Positions 15,076-23,200 of a stretch of 36,636 nt of DNA are shown here, piece by piece (the stretch's first letter is position 1; every line of letters starts with the position of its first letter). The DNA comes from Acidobacteriota bacterium (lineage in GTDB: Bacteria; Acidobacteriota; Terriglobia; Acidiferrales; UBA7541). The notes beneath the pieces were generated by a model. The model worked only from the letters and a program-made list of their open reading frames with translations, did not search any database and was not told the origin of the DNA. Where the stretch lies: contig QHYH01000140.1 of the NCBI GenBank assembly GCA_003223215.1, positions 1 to 36,636 of the forward strand, read 5' to 3'. Made by a program: the position numbers and the translations under genes.

Positions 15076-17034
15076 ATGCTGGCGTGGCTCCTTATGATAA
15101 TTTCGGGGCTGGCCGTACAAGACGTCGAAGCCGTCGATGTCGGGCGCCAGGCTTTCGAGTCCCGCTGCGCCAGATGCCACGGGGCAGACGGCAACGGCGG
15201 TGACATCGGCCCACCAATTGGGTTGCGTCTGTACGCATACAACGACCGGGAGCTGGGGAGTTTGATCCGAAACGGCCTGCCCGCACGAGGCATGCCTCCA
15301 AGCCGCGTCCCAAGTCCTGAAATGGCGCAATTGCTGAATTTTCTGCGTACGATTCAGCATCGCGCCGCAGCCAGTCCGACGGGCGGTAAGAAGCTGCAGA
15401 TTCAGACCACGGAAGGCAAGACCATCGAAGGACACGTCCTCGGCGAGGGTTTTTACGACCTGCAGTTGCGCACCGCTGACCACCGCGTACTCTTGCTGCG
15501 CCGTGCCGGGAGCCGCTTTCGCGAAGTGACCTCCGACACGGACTGGCCTACTTACAACGGCGAGCCCGGCGGGAACCGCTACACCAAACTTACGCAAATC
15601 AGTCAGGACAACATTGCACATCTAGCGATGACGTGGATGTTCACGCTTCCCGGTGCAGGCCCCCTCGAGGTCACACCTGTCGTCGTCGGCGGAATGATGT
15701 ACGTCACTGGCCCGAATGAGTGCTTCGCGCTCGATGCCGGAAGTGGCCGGGAGATCTGGCATTACAAACGGCGGCGCACAGGGACAATGTCTGTAGGCGG
15801 CGGTGCGAACCGTGGCGTTGCCGTGGCGGGCGACCGTGTCTTCATGGAAACCAACAATGCGCACATCATTGCGCTCAACCGTTTCACCGGCGAATTGCTG
15901 TGGGATTCGGAGCTCGCGGACTCGCGCAAAAACTACTTTGCAACGTCGGCGCCTCTTCCGGCGAGGGACTTGGTCATCTCGGGCGTCGGTGGGGGCGAGC
16001 ACGGCGCGAACGGATTCGTCGCAGCTCACGATCAGAAGACTGGCAGGGAGATCTGGCGATTTTCAACCGTCCCGAGGCCAGGAGAACCAGGATCAGAGAC
16101 GTGGCAAGGGAAGGATATCGAGCATGGCGGCGCTCCGACCTGGTTTACCGGGAGTTACGACCCCGAGCCTGACATAGTCTATTGGCCCACTGGCAATCCC
16201 AGCAGGGAGTATAACGGAGATCTTCGCAAGGGGGACAATCTCTATTCCGACTGCATTCTGGCGCTAGAAGGCAAGACCGGGAGACTGAAGTGGTACTATC
16301 AATTCACACCACACGATTTGTGGGATTGGGATGCCACGGAAACGCCAGTGTTGGTGGATGCCGAATGGCAGGGCCAGCCTCGTAAGCTGATGCTGCATGC
16401 CGATCGCAACGGATTCTTCTACGTGTTCGATCGCCGCGACGGCACCCTCCTTCTGGCCAAACAGTTTGTCAAGTATCTGACCTGGTCAAGCGGGATCGGA
16501 CCCGACGGGCGACCCATCAAGCTTCCTGGCCAGGAACCCACCCCCGCGGGCACGAAAGTGTGCCCATCTCAGGATGGGGCGACGAATTGGTTCTCCCCCT
16601 CGTTTAATCCCGCAACCAGCCTCTATTATGTCCAGACTTTTGAAAAATGCAGCCTCTACACAAAGAGCGATTCGGGAGATTGGGAGCCAGGGAAGGCTTA
16701 CTTGGGCGGGTCGCAGCGTACTACACCGGACCCCGCGCCGCAGCGGATTCTGAAAGCGATAAATATCTTTACGGGCGACATTGCTTGGACGCTGCCGGAG
16801 CCAGGACCCGCCAACTCGTGGGGCGGCACGCTCACCACTGCCAGCGGCCTGGTGATTTTTGGCGAGGAGGGCGGAAGCCTGATCGCGGCGGATGCGGCGC
16901 ACGGCCACCCACTGTGGAGGTTTCAAACCAATCAGACCTGGAAAGCGTCGCCTATGACCTACATGTTCGATGGCAAACAATTCATCGCCGTGGCTGCGGG
17001 GCCGAACATTATGGCGTTCGCGATTCAAGATTAG
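15076..17034 (+). CDS. Cytochrome c-PQQ-dependent dehydrogenase (quinoprotein)
   Basis: A 652-aa periplasmic quinoprotein with an N-terminal cytochrome c domain. A signal peptide (about 1-19, ending DVEA) precedes the haem motif C31-A-R-C34-H35, with axial Met73 in ARGMPP. A small beta linker (about 105-150) leads to the eight-bladed PQQ propeller (about 156-652), with blade motifs such as ALDAGSGREIW, ALNRFTGELLW, AHDQKTGREIWRF and ALEGKTGRLKW. PTGNPS (371-376) and HDLWDWDATE (413-422; D417 is the likely catalytic Asp) match the alcohol/sugar dehydrogenase type. The vicinal Cys pair of classical methanol dehydrogenase is not seen. Electrons would pass from PQQH2 to the fused haem and on to the respiratory chain. 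The substrate is unknown; proximity to the ManD-like gene suggests a sugar or polyol. Confidence 0.9.
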   Translation: MLAWLLMIISGLAVQDVEAVDVGRQAFESRCARCHGADGNGGDIGPPIGLRLYAYNDRELGSLIRNGLPARGMPPSRVPSPEMAQLLNFLRTIQHRAAASPTGGKKLQIQTTEGKTIEGHVLGEGFYDLQLRTADHRVLLLRRAGSRFREVTSDTDWPTYNGEPGGNRYTKLTQISQDNIAHLAMTWMFTLPGAGPLEVTPVVVGGMMYVTGPNECFALDAGSGREIWHYKRRRTGTMSVGGGANRGVAVAGDRVFMETNNAHIIALNRFTGELLWDSELADSRKNYFATSAPLPARDLVISGVGGGEHGANGFVAAHDQKTGREIWRFSTVPRPGEPGSETWQGKDIEHGGAPTWFTGSYDPEPDIVYWPTGNPSREYNGDLRKGDNLYSDCILALEGKTGRLKWYYQFTPHDLWDWDATETPVLVDAEWQGQPRKLMLHADRNGFFYVFDRRDGTLLLAKQFVKYLTWSSGIGPDGRPIKLPGQEPTPAGTKVCPSQDGATNWFSPSFNPATSLYYVQTFEKCSLYTKSDSGDWEPGKAYLGGSQRTTPDPAPQRILKAINIFTGDIAWTLPEPGPANSWGGTLTTASGLVIFGEEGGSLIAADAAHGHPLWRFQTNQTWKASPMTYMFDGKQFIAVAAGPNIMAFAIQD

Positions 17035-17355
17035 CGTACAACGTCGTGAAACCCGGACCAGAGTGAAATTTGAAGGCGACGGTTTGCTAAAACGCTATGC
17101 GGTCGACGAACATGCTCGTCTCAATTCCTGTCCGGGGGGAGTTCTGACCAACCTTCCTAGTGATCACAAGTCGGACATCCTTGCACGTAACGAGGCGCTC
17201 CCCAGCAAAGTGCGCTGCTTCAAATGACTTGCTTCTTCCGCAGTGCTCGCTAGATCGGAAAAACAACTGTCCCTACCAAAAATTCCGTACGTGTTGAAAT
17301 CATTGCATTTGCAAAGCAACGACGTGTCGCCTTTCCGCGCCAATGCTGTGGCCAC
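17035..17355. other. Intergenic stretch, no supported gene
   Basis: About 320 bp after the PQQ dehydrogenase. Both strands contain short open frames, but none carries a recognisable motif or ribosome-binding site. Given the relics just downstream, this is probably decayed DNA. Confidence 0.4.
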
Positions 17356-17496
17356 AAGCCTCGCCTCGCCTGGACCGATCGCGTCCTCTGGGTTTGGCTC
17401 TCCCGGCGGTGAAACGATTGGCGGTCGGCACTGCTCATCCTCAAGCCCGAAACCGTCATCGCCTGGCACTGCAAGGGTTTCCGACTCGATTGGAGC
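17356..17496 (+). pseudogene. N-terminal fragment of an rve transposase
   Basis: The top strand reads KPRLAWTDRVLWVWLSRR, an in-frame TGA, then NDWRSALLILKPETVIAW and HCKGFRLDW. This is the characteristic region just ahead of the integrase core in acidobacterial rve transposases (PETVxAWHRKGFRLFW). It stops at about 17496, where an unrelated kinase-like fragment on the other strand begins. Only about 47 codons survive. Confidence 0.7.
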
Positions 17497-17498
17497 GG

Positions 17499-17552
17499 GC
17501 GATACACCTCCCCCATGCCGCCCGCACCGAGGGGGGCGCCAGGCGCTAACAT
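17499..17552 (-). pseudogene. Ser/Thr protein kinase glycine-loop relic
   Basis: Read leftward from about 17549, the frame spells LAPGAPLGAGGMGEVYR, the ATP-binding glycine-rich loop (G-x-G-x-M-G-E-V-Y) of Hanks-type kinases, which are numerous in acidobacteria. Coding similarity is lost before the invariant Lys. It abuts the transposase fragment, so a kinase gene was probably broken by a transposition. The match is short, so chance is not excluded. Confidence 0.5.
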
Positions 17553-17595
17553 TTCCTTCCCCTAAACGTCTTATGGATAAGGGTAAGGAACCTCC

Positions 17596-17937
17596 ATGAA
17601 GGATAAGCAGAAAAGCCCTGGAGACCTGCTCCAGGGAACTCTGGACCTCTTGATTCTGAAATCGCTGGCTCGGGGGTCGATGCATGGTTACGGCGTGGCC
17701 GAGTGGATTCACCAAACTTCCGAGGACGTGCTGCGCGTGGAGGAGGGTGCGCTCTACCCCGCCCTGCATCGCTTGGAACTGCGCGGCTTGCTGTCTTCGG
17801 AATGGGGTCTCTCGGACAACAACCGCCGTGCCAAGTACTACGCCCTTACAGCAGCGGGACTAAAGCAGTTAGCCCAAGAGACCGAGTATTGGCGGCGCAT
17901 GTCCGGAGCAGTCGCGCGCATTTTGCAGACAGCCTAG
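17596..17937 (+). CDS. PadR-family transcriptional regulator (acidobacterial ADOP-associated type)
   Basis: A 113-aa winged-helix regulator opening MKDKQKSPGDLLQGTLDLLILKSL, with the winged helix at about residues 12-88: GSMHGYGVAEWI, then EEGALYPALHRLELRGLLSSEW, then NRRAKYYALT as the wing. A short C-terminal helix ends RILQTA. AAGGAA lies upstream of the ATG. Its stop codon overlaps the AGGAGG ribosome-binding site of adop4, so the two genes are very probably translationally coupled and the regulator controls this permease. It shares the family signature with the regulator at 8261-8596 but differs in the rest, so the two likely recognise different operators. Confidence 0.94.
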   Translation: MKDKQKSPGDLLQGTLDLLILKSLARGSMHGYGVAEWIHQTSEDVLRVEEGALYPALHRLELRGLLSSEWGLSDNNRRAKYYALTAAGLKQLAQETEYWRRMSGAVARILQTA

Positions 17938-17946
17938 GAGGTGGCC

Positions 17947-20607
17947 ATGTTCTCTGAGTGGGCGAACAAAACCTGGCTGCGCCTGAAAGGGCTCTTCAAA
18001 AGGAGGCAGTTGGATCGCGACCTCGAAGATGAACTGGCGTTTCACTTGGCGAAGCGCGAGCAGAGGAACCTCGAAACGGGGATGGAGGCGAATGAGGCAC
18101 GATATGCCGCGAGGCGCCAGTTCGGCAATGTGTCTTGGACCAAACAAAGGAGCCACGAAATGTGGACCTTCGTATCGCTCGAATCCTTGGCCCAGGACCT
18201 TCGTTACGCCCTGCGGATGCTTCGCAAAAGCACTGCGTTCTCCACGGTTGCCATCCTCACTTTGGCTTTGGGCATCGGCGCGAATAGCGCGGTGTTCAGC
18301 GTTGTCTACTCAGTGTTGCTGAAGGCGCTTCCGTATCGCCAGGAACAGCGCTTGGTGCTGATCTGGGAGACCAAGGCTAACGAGGGGCGCGATCACAACG
18401 TGGTTTCACCGGCCAATTTCCTCTACTGGCAGAAACACAGCACGGCGTTCGAGCAGATGGCCACATTCTTCGACGACACCTCGACACTCACCAGAGAGGG
18501 AGAGCCAGAAGAGATCCCATCGCAGGGCATTTCAACGAATTTGTTTTCCCTGCTGGGTATCTCGCCCATGTTGGGCCGGGATTTTTCGAGTGATGAAGGG
18601 CGCCGCGGTCACAACCATCAAGTTCTGCTGAGCTACGGGTTGTGGCAGCGGCGGTTCGGCGGGGACCGCGCCGCCATAGGAAAGCTCATCAGGCTCGATG
18701 GGGAGAGTTTTCTTGTCGTGGGCGTAATGCCGCCTGGAGTAACGCTCTTCGCTTCGCAAGGCTCGCTGACGGAGAAAGTGGCGCAACTCTGGTGGCCCTA
18801 TGGGTGGAGAGACGAGGACTGGGCTCCGCGCGGCCGCTGGATGAGTGCAATAGGGAGACTTAAACCGGGAGTGAGTCTAACGCAAGCGCAAACCGAAATG
18901 AACGGTCTGGTCGCAAGTTTCACAAAGGTGTATCCAGATTTCGAAACGGGATGGGGAGTGAACTTGGTGCCGGTTCGCGAGGATCTCTCGAGTGCAATCC
19001 GGCCGACTCTGGCGGTCTTGCTTGGGGCGGTCGGTTTCGTGCTTCTGATTACCTGCGCAAACGTGTCAAACCTGCTTCTTTCTCGCGCTTCCAGCCGTGA
19101 CCGCGAGATGGCCGTGCGGGCCGCACTTGGCGCCAGCCGTTGGCGGATTGTGCGGCAATCGCTGACAGAAAGCCTGGTGCTTGCGATTTTGGGAGGTACG
19201 CTCGGGATTCTTGGAGCCCAGTGGACGCTCTCTGCGATGGTGCTGCTGATTCCCAAGACGCTCCACATGAGCCCGATCCACCTCGACTGGCGCATGGTAG
19301 TTTTCACAACCGCCGTTTCTTTACTGACGGGCCTGACGTTTGGATTGGCCCCCGCATGGGACACGGCTCGCATTGGTATAAGCGATGCGCTGCGCGAGGC
19401 AGGGCAGGCGCAAACGGGAGTTCGGGGGCACCACATTCGGAATGCGCTCGCCGTCGCCCAAATCACCTTGTCGCTGGTGCTGCTGGCGGGCGCGGGGCTA
19501 CTCATGCGAAGCTTCGTAATGCTTTCCTCTGTGGATCCGGGGTTCAACCCGCGGAATCTGCTGACCCTGAGAATCAGCCTTCCTTCAGTCAAATACGCAA
19601 AGCCGAACCAGTACATCGATTTTTTTCAACAGCTCTTGGAGCAGGTTCGGACGCTACCGGGGGTTCGGGCCGCAACGATTGACAATTCATTTCCGCTGAC
19701 CGGCATGACGCCTGGAACTGACTTCGACATTGCCGGAAAGCCGGCCCGCGCCCGCGGCCAGGAACGCCTCACCGACGTGCAGCTTGTGGGTTCCGACTAT
19801 TTCCGAACGATGCGAATTCCGGTGCTCCGAGGGCGGACATTTTCCGACCGGGAAGAAACCATAGAGTCTCACGTGGTAATCGTCAGCGATTCCCTGGCGC
19901 GGCAGTATTTCCCCGGCGAAGATCCTCTCGGACACAAGATCCGCATTGATATGAAAGACAAGAACGATTTTTCAGAGATCATCGGCGTCGTTGGCGACGT
20001 AAAACGGCAGGGGTTGGACACGACTCCGGTGGCCATGAGCTACTGGCCGCATGCCGAGCTTCCTTTTTCGAGCATGATGCTTGCGGTGCGTACGGATGGC
20101 GATCCTTTTGCAAAAGTAGCGCCAATCCGCGACATCGTTCATCGAATGGATTCCGATTTGCCGCTCTCCGACGTTGCCACGATGGACCAGGCGCTCGGAG
20201 ACTCGGTTGCACGCCAGCATTTTGGCGCTGTGCTGGTGACGATTTTTGCGGCCATCGCTTCGTTTCTTGCGGCCATTGGGATTTATGGTGTGGTGGCGCA
20301 CGCCGTGAGCCTGCGCACGCGCGAATTCGGGATTCGCATGGCGCTCGGTGCCGAACAACGAGATGTATGGTCGCTGGTGTTCCGTTTTGGATTCGCGATT
20401 TCGAGCATCGGCGTGGCGCTTGGTGTAGCCGGCACACTGGCGCTGACGCCGTTGATTCGAGGATTGCTGTTTGGAGTGGGCACGCATGATCCGGGAACGA
20501 TAGCCGGAGTTGCTGCATTGCTGATGGCCATGGCCCTTGCGGCTTGCTGGATTCCCGCCCGTCGCGCCACGCATGTGGATCCCATCGTGGCGTTGCACTA
20601 CGAGTAA
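17947..20607 (+). CDS. ADOP-family orphan ABC permease (adop4)
   Basis: About 886 aa with the duplicated MacB/FtsX architecture. The ATG at 17947 is chosen because AGGAGG occupies 17936-17941; a GTG at 17941 falls inside that site. The N-terminal module (MFSEWANKTWLRLKGLFKRR, then ELAFHLAKREQRNLETGM) differs from the MRPEHW type of adop1-3, so this is another subfamily. The first helix is FSTVAILTLALGIGANSAVF, the first FtsX block has DREMAVRAALGASRWRIVRQ, and the final block has EFGIRMALGAEQRDVW, ending VDPIVALHYE. There is again no ATPase gene nearby. The gene is followed after 3 bp by the hairpin tail element, which is nearly the same as that after adop2 although the N-terminal halves differ. 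Confidence 0.94.
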   Translation: MFSEWANKTWLRLKGLFKRRQLDRDLEDELAFHLAKREQRNLETGMEANEARYAARRQFGNVSWTKQRSHEMWTFVSLESLAQDLRYALRMLRKSTAFSTVAILTLALGIGANSAVFSVVYSVLLKALPYRQEQRLVLIWETKANEGRDHNVVSPANFLYWQKHSTAFEQMATFFDDTSTLTREGEPEEIPSQGISTNLFSLLGISPMLGRDFSSDEGRRGHNHQVLLSYGLWQRRFGGDRAAIGKLIRLDGESFLVVGVMPPGVTLFASQGSLTEKVAQLWWPYGWRDEDWAPRGRWMSAIGRLKPGVSLTQAQTEMNGLVASFTKVYPDFETGWGVNLVPVREDLSSAIRPTLAVLLGAVGFVLLITCANVSNLLLSRASSRDREMAVRAALGASRWRIVRQSLTESLVLAILGGTLGILGAQWTLSAMVLLIPKTLHMSPIHLDWRMVVFTTAVSLLTGLTFGLAPAWDTARIGISDALREAGQAQTGVRGHHIRNALAVAQITLSLVLLAGAGLLMRSFVMLSSVDPGFNPRNLLTLRISLPSVKYAKPNQYIDFFQQLLEQVRTLPGVRAATIDNSFPLTGMTPGTDFDIAGKPARARGQERLTDVQLVGSDYFRTMRIPVLRGRTFSDREETIESHVVIVSDSLARQYFPGEDPLGHKIRIDMKDKNDFSEIIGVVGDVKRQGLDTTPVAMSYWPHAELPFSSMMLAVRTDGDPFAKVAPIRDIVHRMDSDLPLSDVATMDQALGDSVARQHFGAVLVTIFAAIASFLAAIGIYGVVAHAVSLRTREFGIRMALGAEQRDVWSLVFRFGFAISSIGVALGVAGTLALTPLIRGLLFGVGTHDPGTIAGVAALLMAMALAACWIPARRATHVDPIVALHYE

Positions 20608-20610
20608 CCC

Positions 20611-20707
20611 ATGGCTCTCGGAGAGCCACAACGAAGGATGAAAATAGCCGCTCACTGTTGAGCCAATCTTTTCAATGAGATACGCGGCTATTTTCATAGG
20701 AGTGAAT
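20611..20707 (+). repeat. adop tail element (copy 3), two hairpins
   Basis: Immediately after adop4: hairpin 1 at 20613-20627 (GGCTCT-CGG-AGAGCC), then CACAACGAAGGATGAAAAT. Hairpin 2 has a perfect 14-bp stem, ATGAAAATAGCCGC (20638-20651) with GCGGCTATTTTCAT (20684-20697), and a 32-nt loop containing TTTTCAATGAGATA. The end, CATAGGAGTGA, matches copy 2, where it leads into the start of the next adop gene. TTTTCAATGAGATA recurs at 21068-21081. It probably works as a terminator or transcript stabiliser. Confidence 0.75.
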
Positions 20708-21133
20708 TCTGCCGGCCGAGGGGCGTACAGGCCTGAACGCATGGCAGGATGGCCGCGATCCCGCCGACGTCCAGAATTACCGCACGCTTCACCCTGTTTT
20801 CCCGCACCAATCCACGGCAAACCAATGGTTTGATGAATCGCAATTCGAAAGCTACCGGCAATTTGGGTCGCATTTCAGCTGAGACCGCCCTGAAGCTGGC
20901 CGGTAGTCCCGATGAGCTTCGTGCCATGCCCACTTCCAAAGTTTTTGAGAGTCTGTTGGCCTTGCTTTGATTGGCTTGCGACTTCTCCTCTAATCTCGGG
21001 CTTTCCCGACCACAACGTGTCCTCCTGGACACGGTTTCTCCAGGCTTCCCTGAGTTAACCAGCTTATTTTCAATGAGATAGGTTGGTGGCCTTGGATGTG
21101 CCTTTTCCCTCCGCGTCACACAGGAGGCACGCC
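20708..21133. other. Intergenic stretch with a short hairpin, no supported gene
   Basis: About 425 bp. Open frames exist on both strands (for example 20749-20970 rightward) but lack motifs or convincing ribosome-binding sites. A perfect 7-bp hairpin, CGTGTCC-TCCT-GGACACG, sits at 21016-21033, followed by GTTTCTCC. TTTTCAATGAGATA at 21068-21081 repeats part of the adop tail element. The region may be what is left of a lost gene between adop4 and the SPFH locus. Confidence 0.4.
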
Positions 21134-21331
21134 ATGATCGCCATGCTGAATTTCATTGAACTTGCCACCGCCACGGTATTTGCCGTCGCCGTGGCAGCCG
21201 TTTTTTCTTGGGTTTCCCTTCGCATCGCCTTCCTGCTAATGCAGCCCGCCACCGCCCGCGATCTTGCTCCGCGCACGGACCTCGCGCGCGGCACGGCGCA
21301 GCTGGCGCGCGCCTACGCCGCCAATCGCTAG
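21134..21331 (+). CDS. Small single-pass membrane protein upstream of the SPFH gene
   Basis: A 65-aa protein starting at the ATG at 21134, six bases after a perfect AGGAGG. It has one long hydrophobic segment (about 3-36, including FIELATATVFAVAVAAVFSW and LRIAFLLM) and a hydrophilic tail, ARDLAPRTDLARGTAQLARAYAANR, probably cytoplasmic and helical. The earlier frame start at 21083 is rejected because it lacks such a ribosome-binding site. It precedes the SPFH protein by 142 bp on the same strand; a small hairpin (CGTGCT-TGG-AGCACG, 21334-21348) lies just after its stop. Function is unknown; a role as a small partner of the SPFH complex is possible. Confidence 0.65.
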   Translation: MIAMLNFIELATATVFAVAVAAVFSWVSLRIAFLLMQPATARDLAPRTDLARGTAQLARAYAANR

Positions 21332-21473
21332 AACGTGCTTGGAGCACGGGCACGGAATAACCCAAGCCTGTGCTCGCAGATTCCCCGGCCCACAGCAAGC
21401 GGCGGCGAAGCCGGTCACCACTCCGCCGCAGTGCATTAAGAACGCCGGGAATGAAACGGAAGGGAGTAACTCG

Positions 21474-22829
21474 ATGCTAGCTTTGAAATACCTCTTGATG
21501 GTTCTGGGAGTGGGTCTCTTTGGTAGTGCCGGGGCCTTGGTTGCATATGACGTCTTCCTCGCTACGCAGCTTCGCCGATTGCTGGGCGGCAGAGGAGGTG
21601 GAGACGCGGCCGCGGAGGTGGGGCCGCTGGCTGGCCGCCTTTTTCGGCCAGCGCGAGCGCGGCTGGCGCTGCAGCTTGCAGCCGCGGGGGCACTGGCGAT
21701 CCTTATTACCGAGACGATCGTGGTGATTCCCGATGGAGCGGCAGGCGTCCGCATCAGCCAGATTTCGGGGGCGCGGCCCGGTACGCTGTACCCCGGCGTG
21801 CACCTGATTACGCCCCTGGTCGATTCCGTCGCAATCTACGATACGCGCGAACAGGTTTACACTACTCTGGCCTCCGAAAATCCCAAGCTCAAGGGTGACG
21901 TCCTGAACGTGCAGGCACGCGAAGGGTTGAACATCGGGTTGGCCGTTTCCGTGCGGTATCGTCTGGATCCCAAGCGCCTGGATTCCATCCACACGAATTT
22001 GCCGCAAGCCGTGGGTGAACAAGTGGTCGCTCCGGTTGTTTCTAGCATCTATCGCCAACTTGCTCCGAATTACATGACCCGGGAAATCTTCGCCACCAAG
22101 CGCGAAGAGCTGCGCACCAAAGCGGCCGAAGCCATCACCTCGCGGCTCGCAAGTGACGGCATCCTGGTTCGCGATGTGCTTCTTCGCGACCTCCAACTCC
22201 CTGAGGAATATGCCAAAGGGTTGGAAGGACTGTTGCTGAAGGAACAAGAGAACGAGCGTCTTGGCACGGAACAGGAAATCAAGGAGAAACAGGTAAAAAT
22301 CGCGGAGCTGGAAGCTGAAGCGCAGAAGTCACGCGACGTCAAGCAGGCCGAAGCTCAAGCGCAGGTGCGTGTCTTGCAAGCCAAAGCGGAATCGGACGCC
22401 ATGCAGTACACGCTGCCGTTGAAACAGAAGCAGATCGAGCAGACCAAGCTTGAGGCGCAGGCCCGCAAGGAAGCGACCATTGAAAATGCCGAAGCGGCCG
22501 CGCAAGCCAAAATCATCGACAGTAAAGCGGAAGTCGAGCGACAAAAGAATCTTGCTGACGCGGAAGCAAACCGCATTCGCGTGACGTCTGCGGCCGATGC
22601 CGAACGCATGAAGTACGAGGCAGCCGTGCTGAAGCAAAACCCCATGCTCATTCAGAAGATCATTGCCGAGCGGCTCTCGGACAAGTTGCAGATCATGATG
22701 GTGCCGATGGACGGAAAAAATTTCTTCGCCAATGACGTGTTGCGCTCGGCATTTTCAAGTGTGAACTCGGGCGATGACCCGGACGATCCGCCGCCTGCGA
22801 ACCAGCGCAAATCACAGCGCCGGCAGTAA
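21474..22829 (+). CDS. SPFH/band-7 (prohibitin/flotillin-like) membrane protein
   Basis: A 451-aa scaffold protein of the SPFH superfamily, which forms large membrane-bound cages or rafts and often modulates membrane proteases. The ATG at 21474 follows GGAAGGGAG. Two hydrophobic segments (about 5-29 and 64-85) precede the band-7 domain (about 82-255), with GVRISQISGARPGTLYPGVH and VSVRYRLDPKRL. A long Glu/Ala/Lys/Gln-rich coiled coil (about 255-390) leads to the conserved ending NPMLIQKIIAERLSDKLQIMMVP. The C-terminal tail is charged and proline-containing. Family members often sit with an NfeD or FtsH partner; none is seen here, only a 65-aa membrane protein upstream. The prohibitin-like order with an added N-terminal helix is slightly unusual. 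Confidence 0.9.
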   Translation: MLALKYLLMVLGVGLFGSAGALVAYDVFLATQLRRLLGGRGGGDAAAEVGPLAGRLFRPARARLALQLAAAGALAILITETIVVIPDGAAGVRISQISGARPGTLYPGVHLITPLVDSVAIYDTREQVYTTLASENPKLKGDVLNVQAREGLNIGLAVSVRYRLDPKRLDSIHTNLPQAVGEQVVAPVVSSIYRQLAPNYMTREIFATKREELRTKAAEAITSRLASDGILVRDVLLRDLQLPEEYAKGLEGLLLKEQENERLGTEQEIKEKQVKIAELEAEAQKSRDVKQAEAQAQVRVLQAKAESDAMQYTLPLKQKQIEQTKLEAQARKEATIENAEAAAQAKIIDSKAEVERQKNLADAEANRIRVTSAADAERMKYEAAVLKQNPMLIQKIIAERLSDKLQIMMVPMDGKNFFANDVLRSAFSSVNSGDDPDDPPPANQRKSQRRQ

Positions 22830-22839
22830 TGACCCGTAG

Positions 22840-22858
22840 CGCAGGGCGAAGCCCTGCG
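22840..22858 (+). terminator. Terminator hairpin after the SPFH gene
   Basis: CGCAGGGC (22840-22847) and GCCCTGCG (22851-22858) form a perfect 8-bp GC-rich stem with loop GAA, 10 bp after the stop codon. The following GTTTCTTC is only moderately T-rich, so this may be a weak intrinsic terminator. Confidence 0.65.
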
Positions 22859-23200
22859 GTTTCTTCGGGAAGTCTCAATGAGGTGACGAACAGAATCCGC
22901 ACCGCGGCTTTTACCGTATAGTGAGGCGCAGTGCCAACGAGCTCCGCTAGCCAAAACCCCGTGTGGTCAAAAATCCAAACGCATTGAAAAGCTTGGTTTC
23001 GGGTCTCATAATTTCCTCCCACGGCTGCTTTCTGAAACCTCAAGAGCATGTACAATCCGGGTTCGACGATCAAGTTTACGGAGGCTCTGGAATGATTTGA
23101 AGGTAAGCGCTTGCCGGGGCGTCTAGTACGCATTCGTGTGATTTCCATTCGTGATATCGTCTCAGGTTTGTCGGTGGACGTTGACAGGAAGGGATCAATC
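22859..23200. other. Intergenic stretch, no supported gene
   Basis: About 340 bp between the SPFH terminator and the hydrolase gene. No protein motif, RNA gene or repeat was recognised. The last part presumably carries the promoter of the hydrolase gene, which has AGGAAGGGA ahead of its ATG. Confidence 0.4.

Noticed and set aside
17164-17769. 201-codon leftward frame overlapping padR2
   Set aside because: It is antisense to padR at its 5' end and carries no domain; only the short kinase-loop match in another frame was kept.
20694-21119. 141-codon leftward frame between adop4 and the SPFH locus
   Set aside because: No motif, no ribosome-binding site, Arg/Ser-rich composition, and it overlaps the adop tail element.
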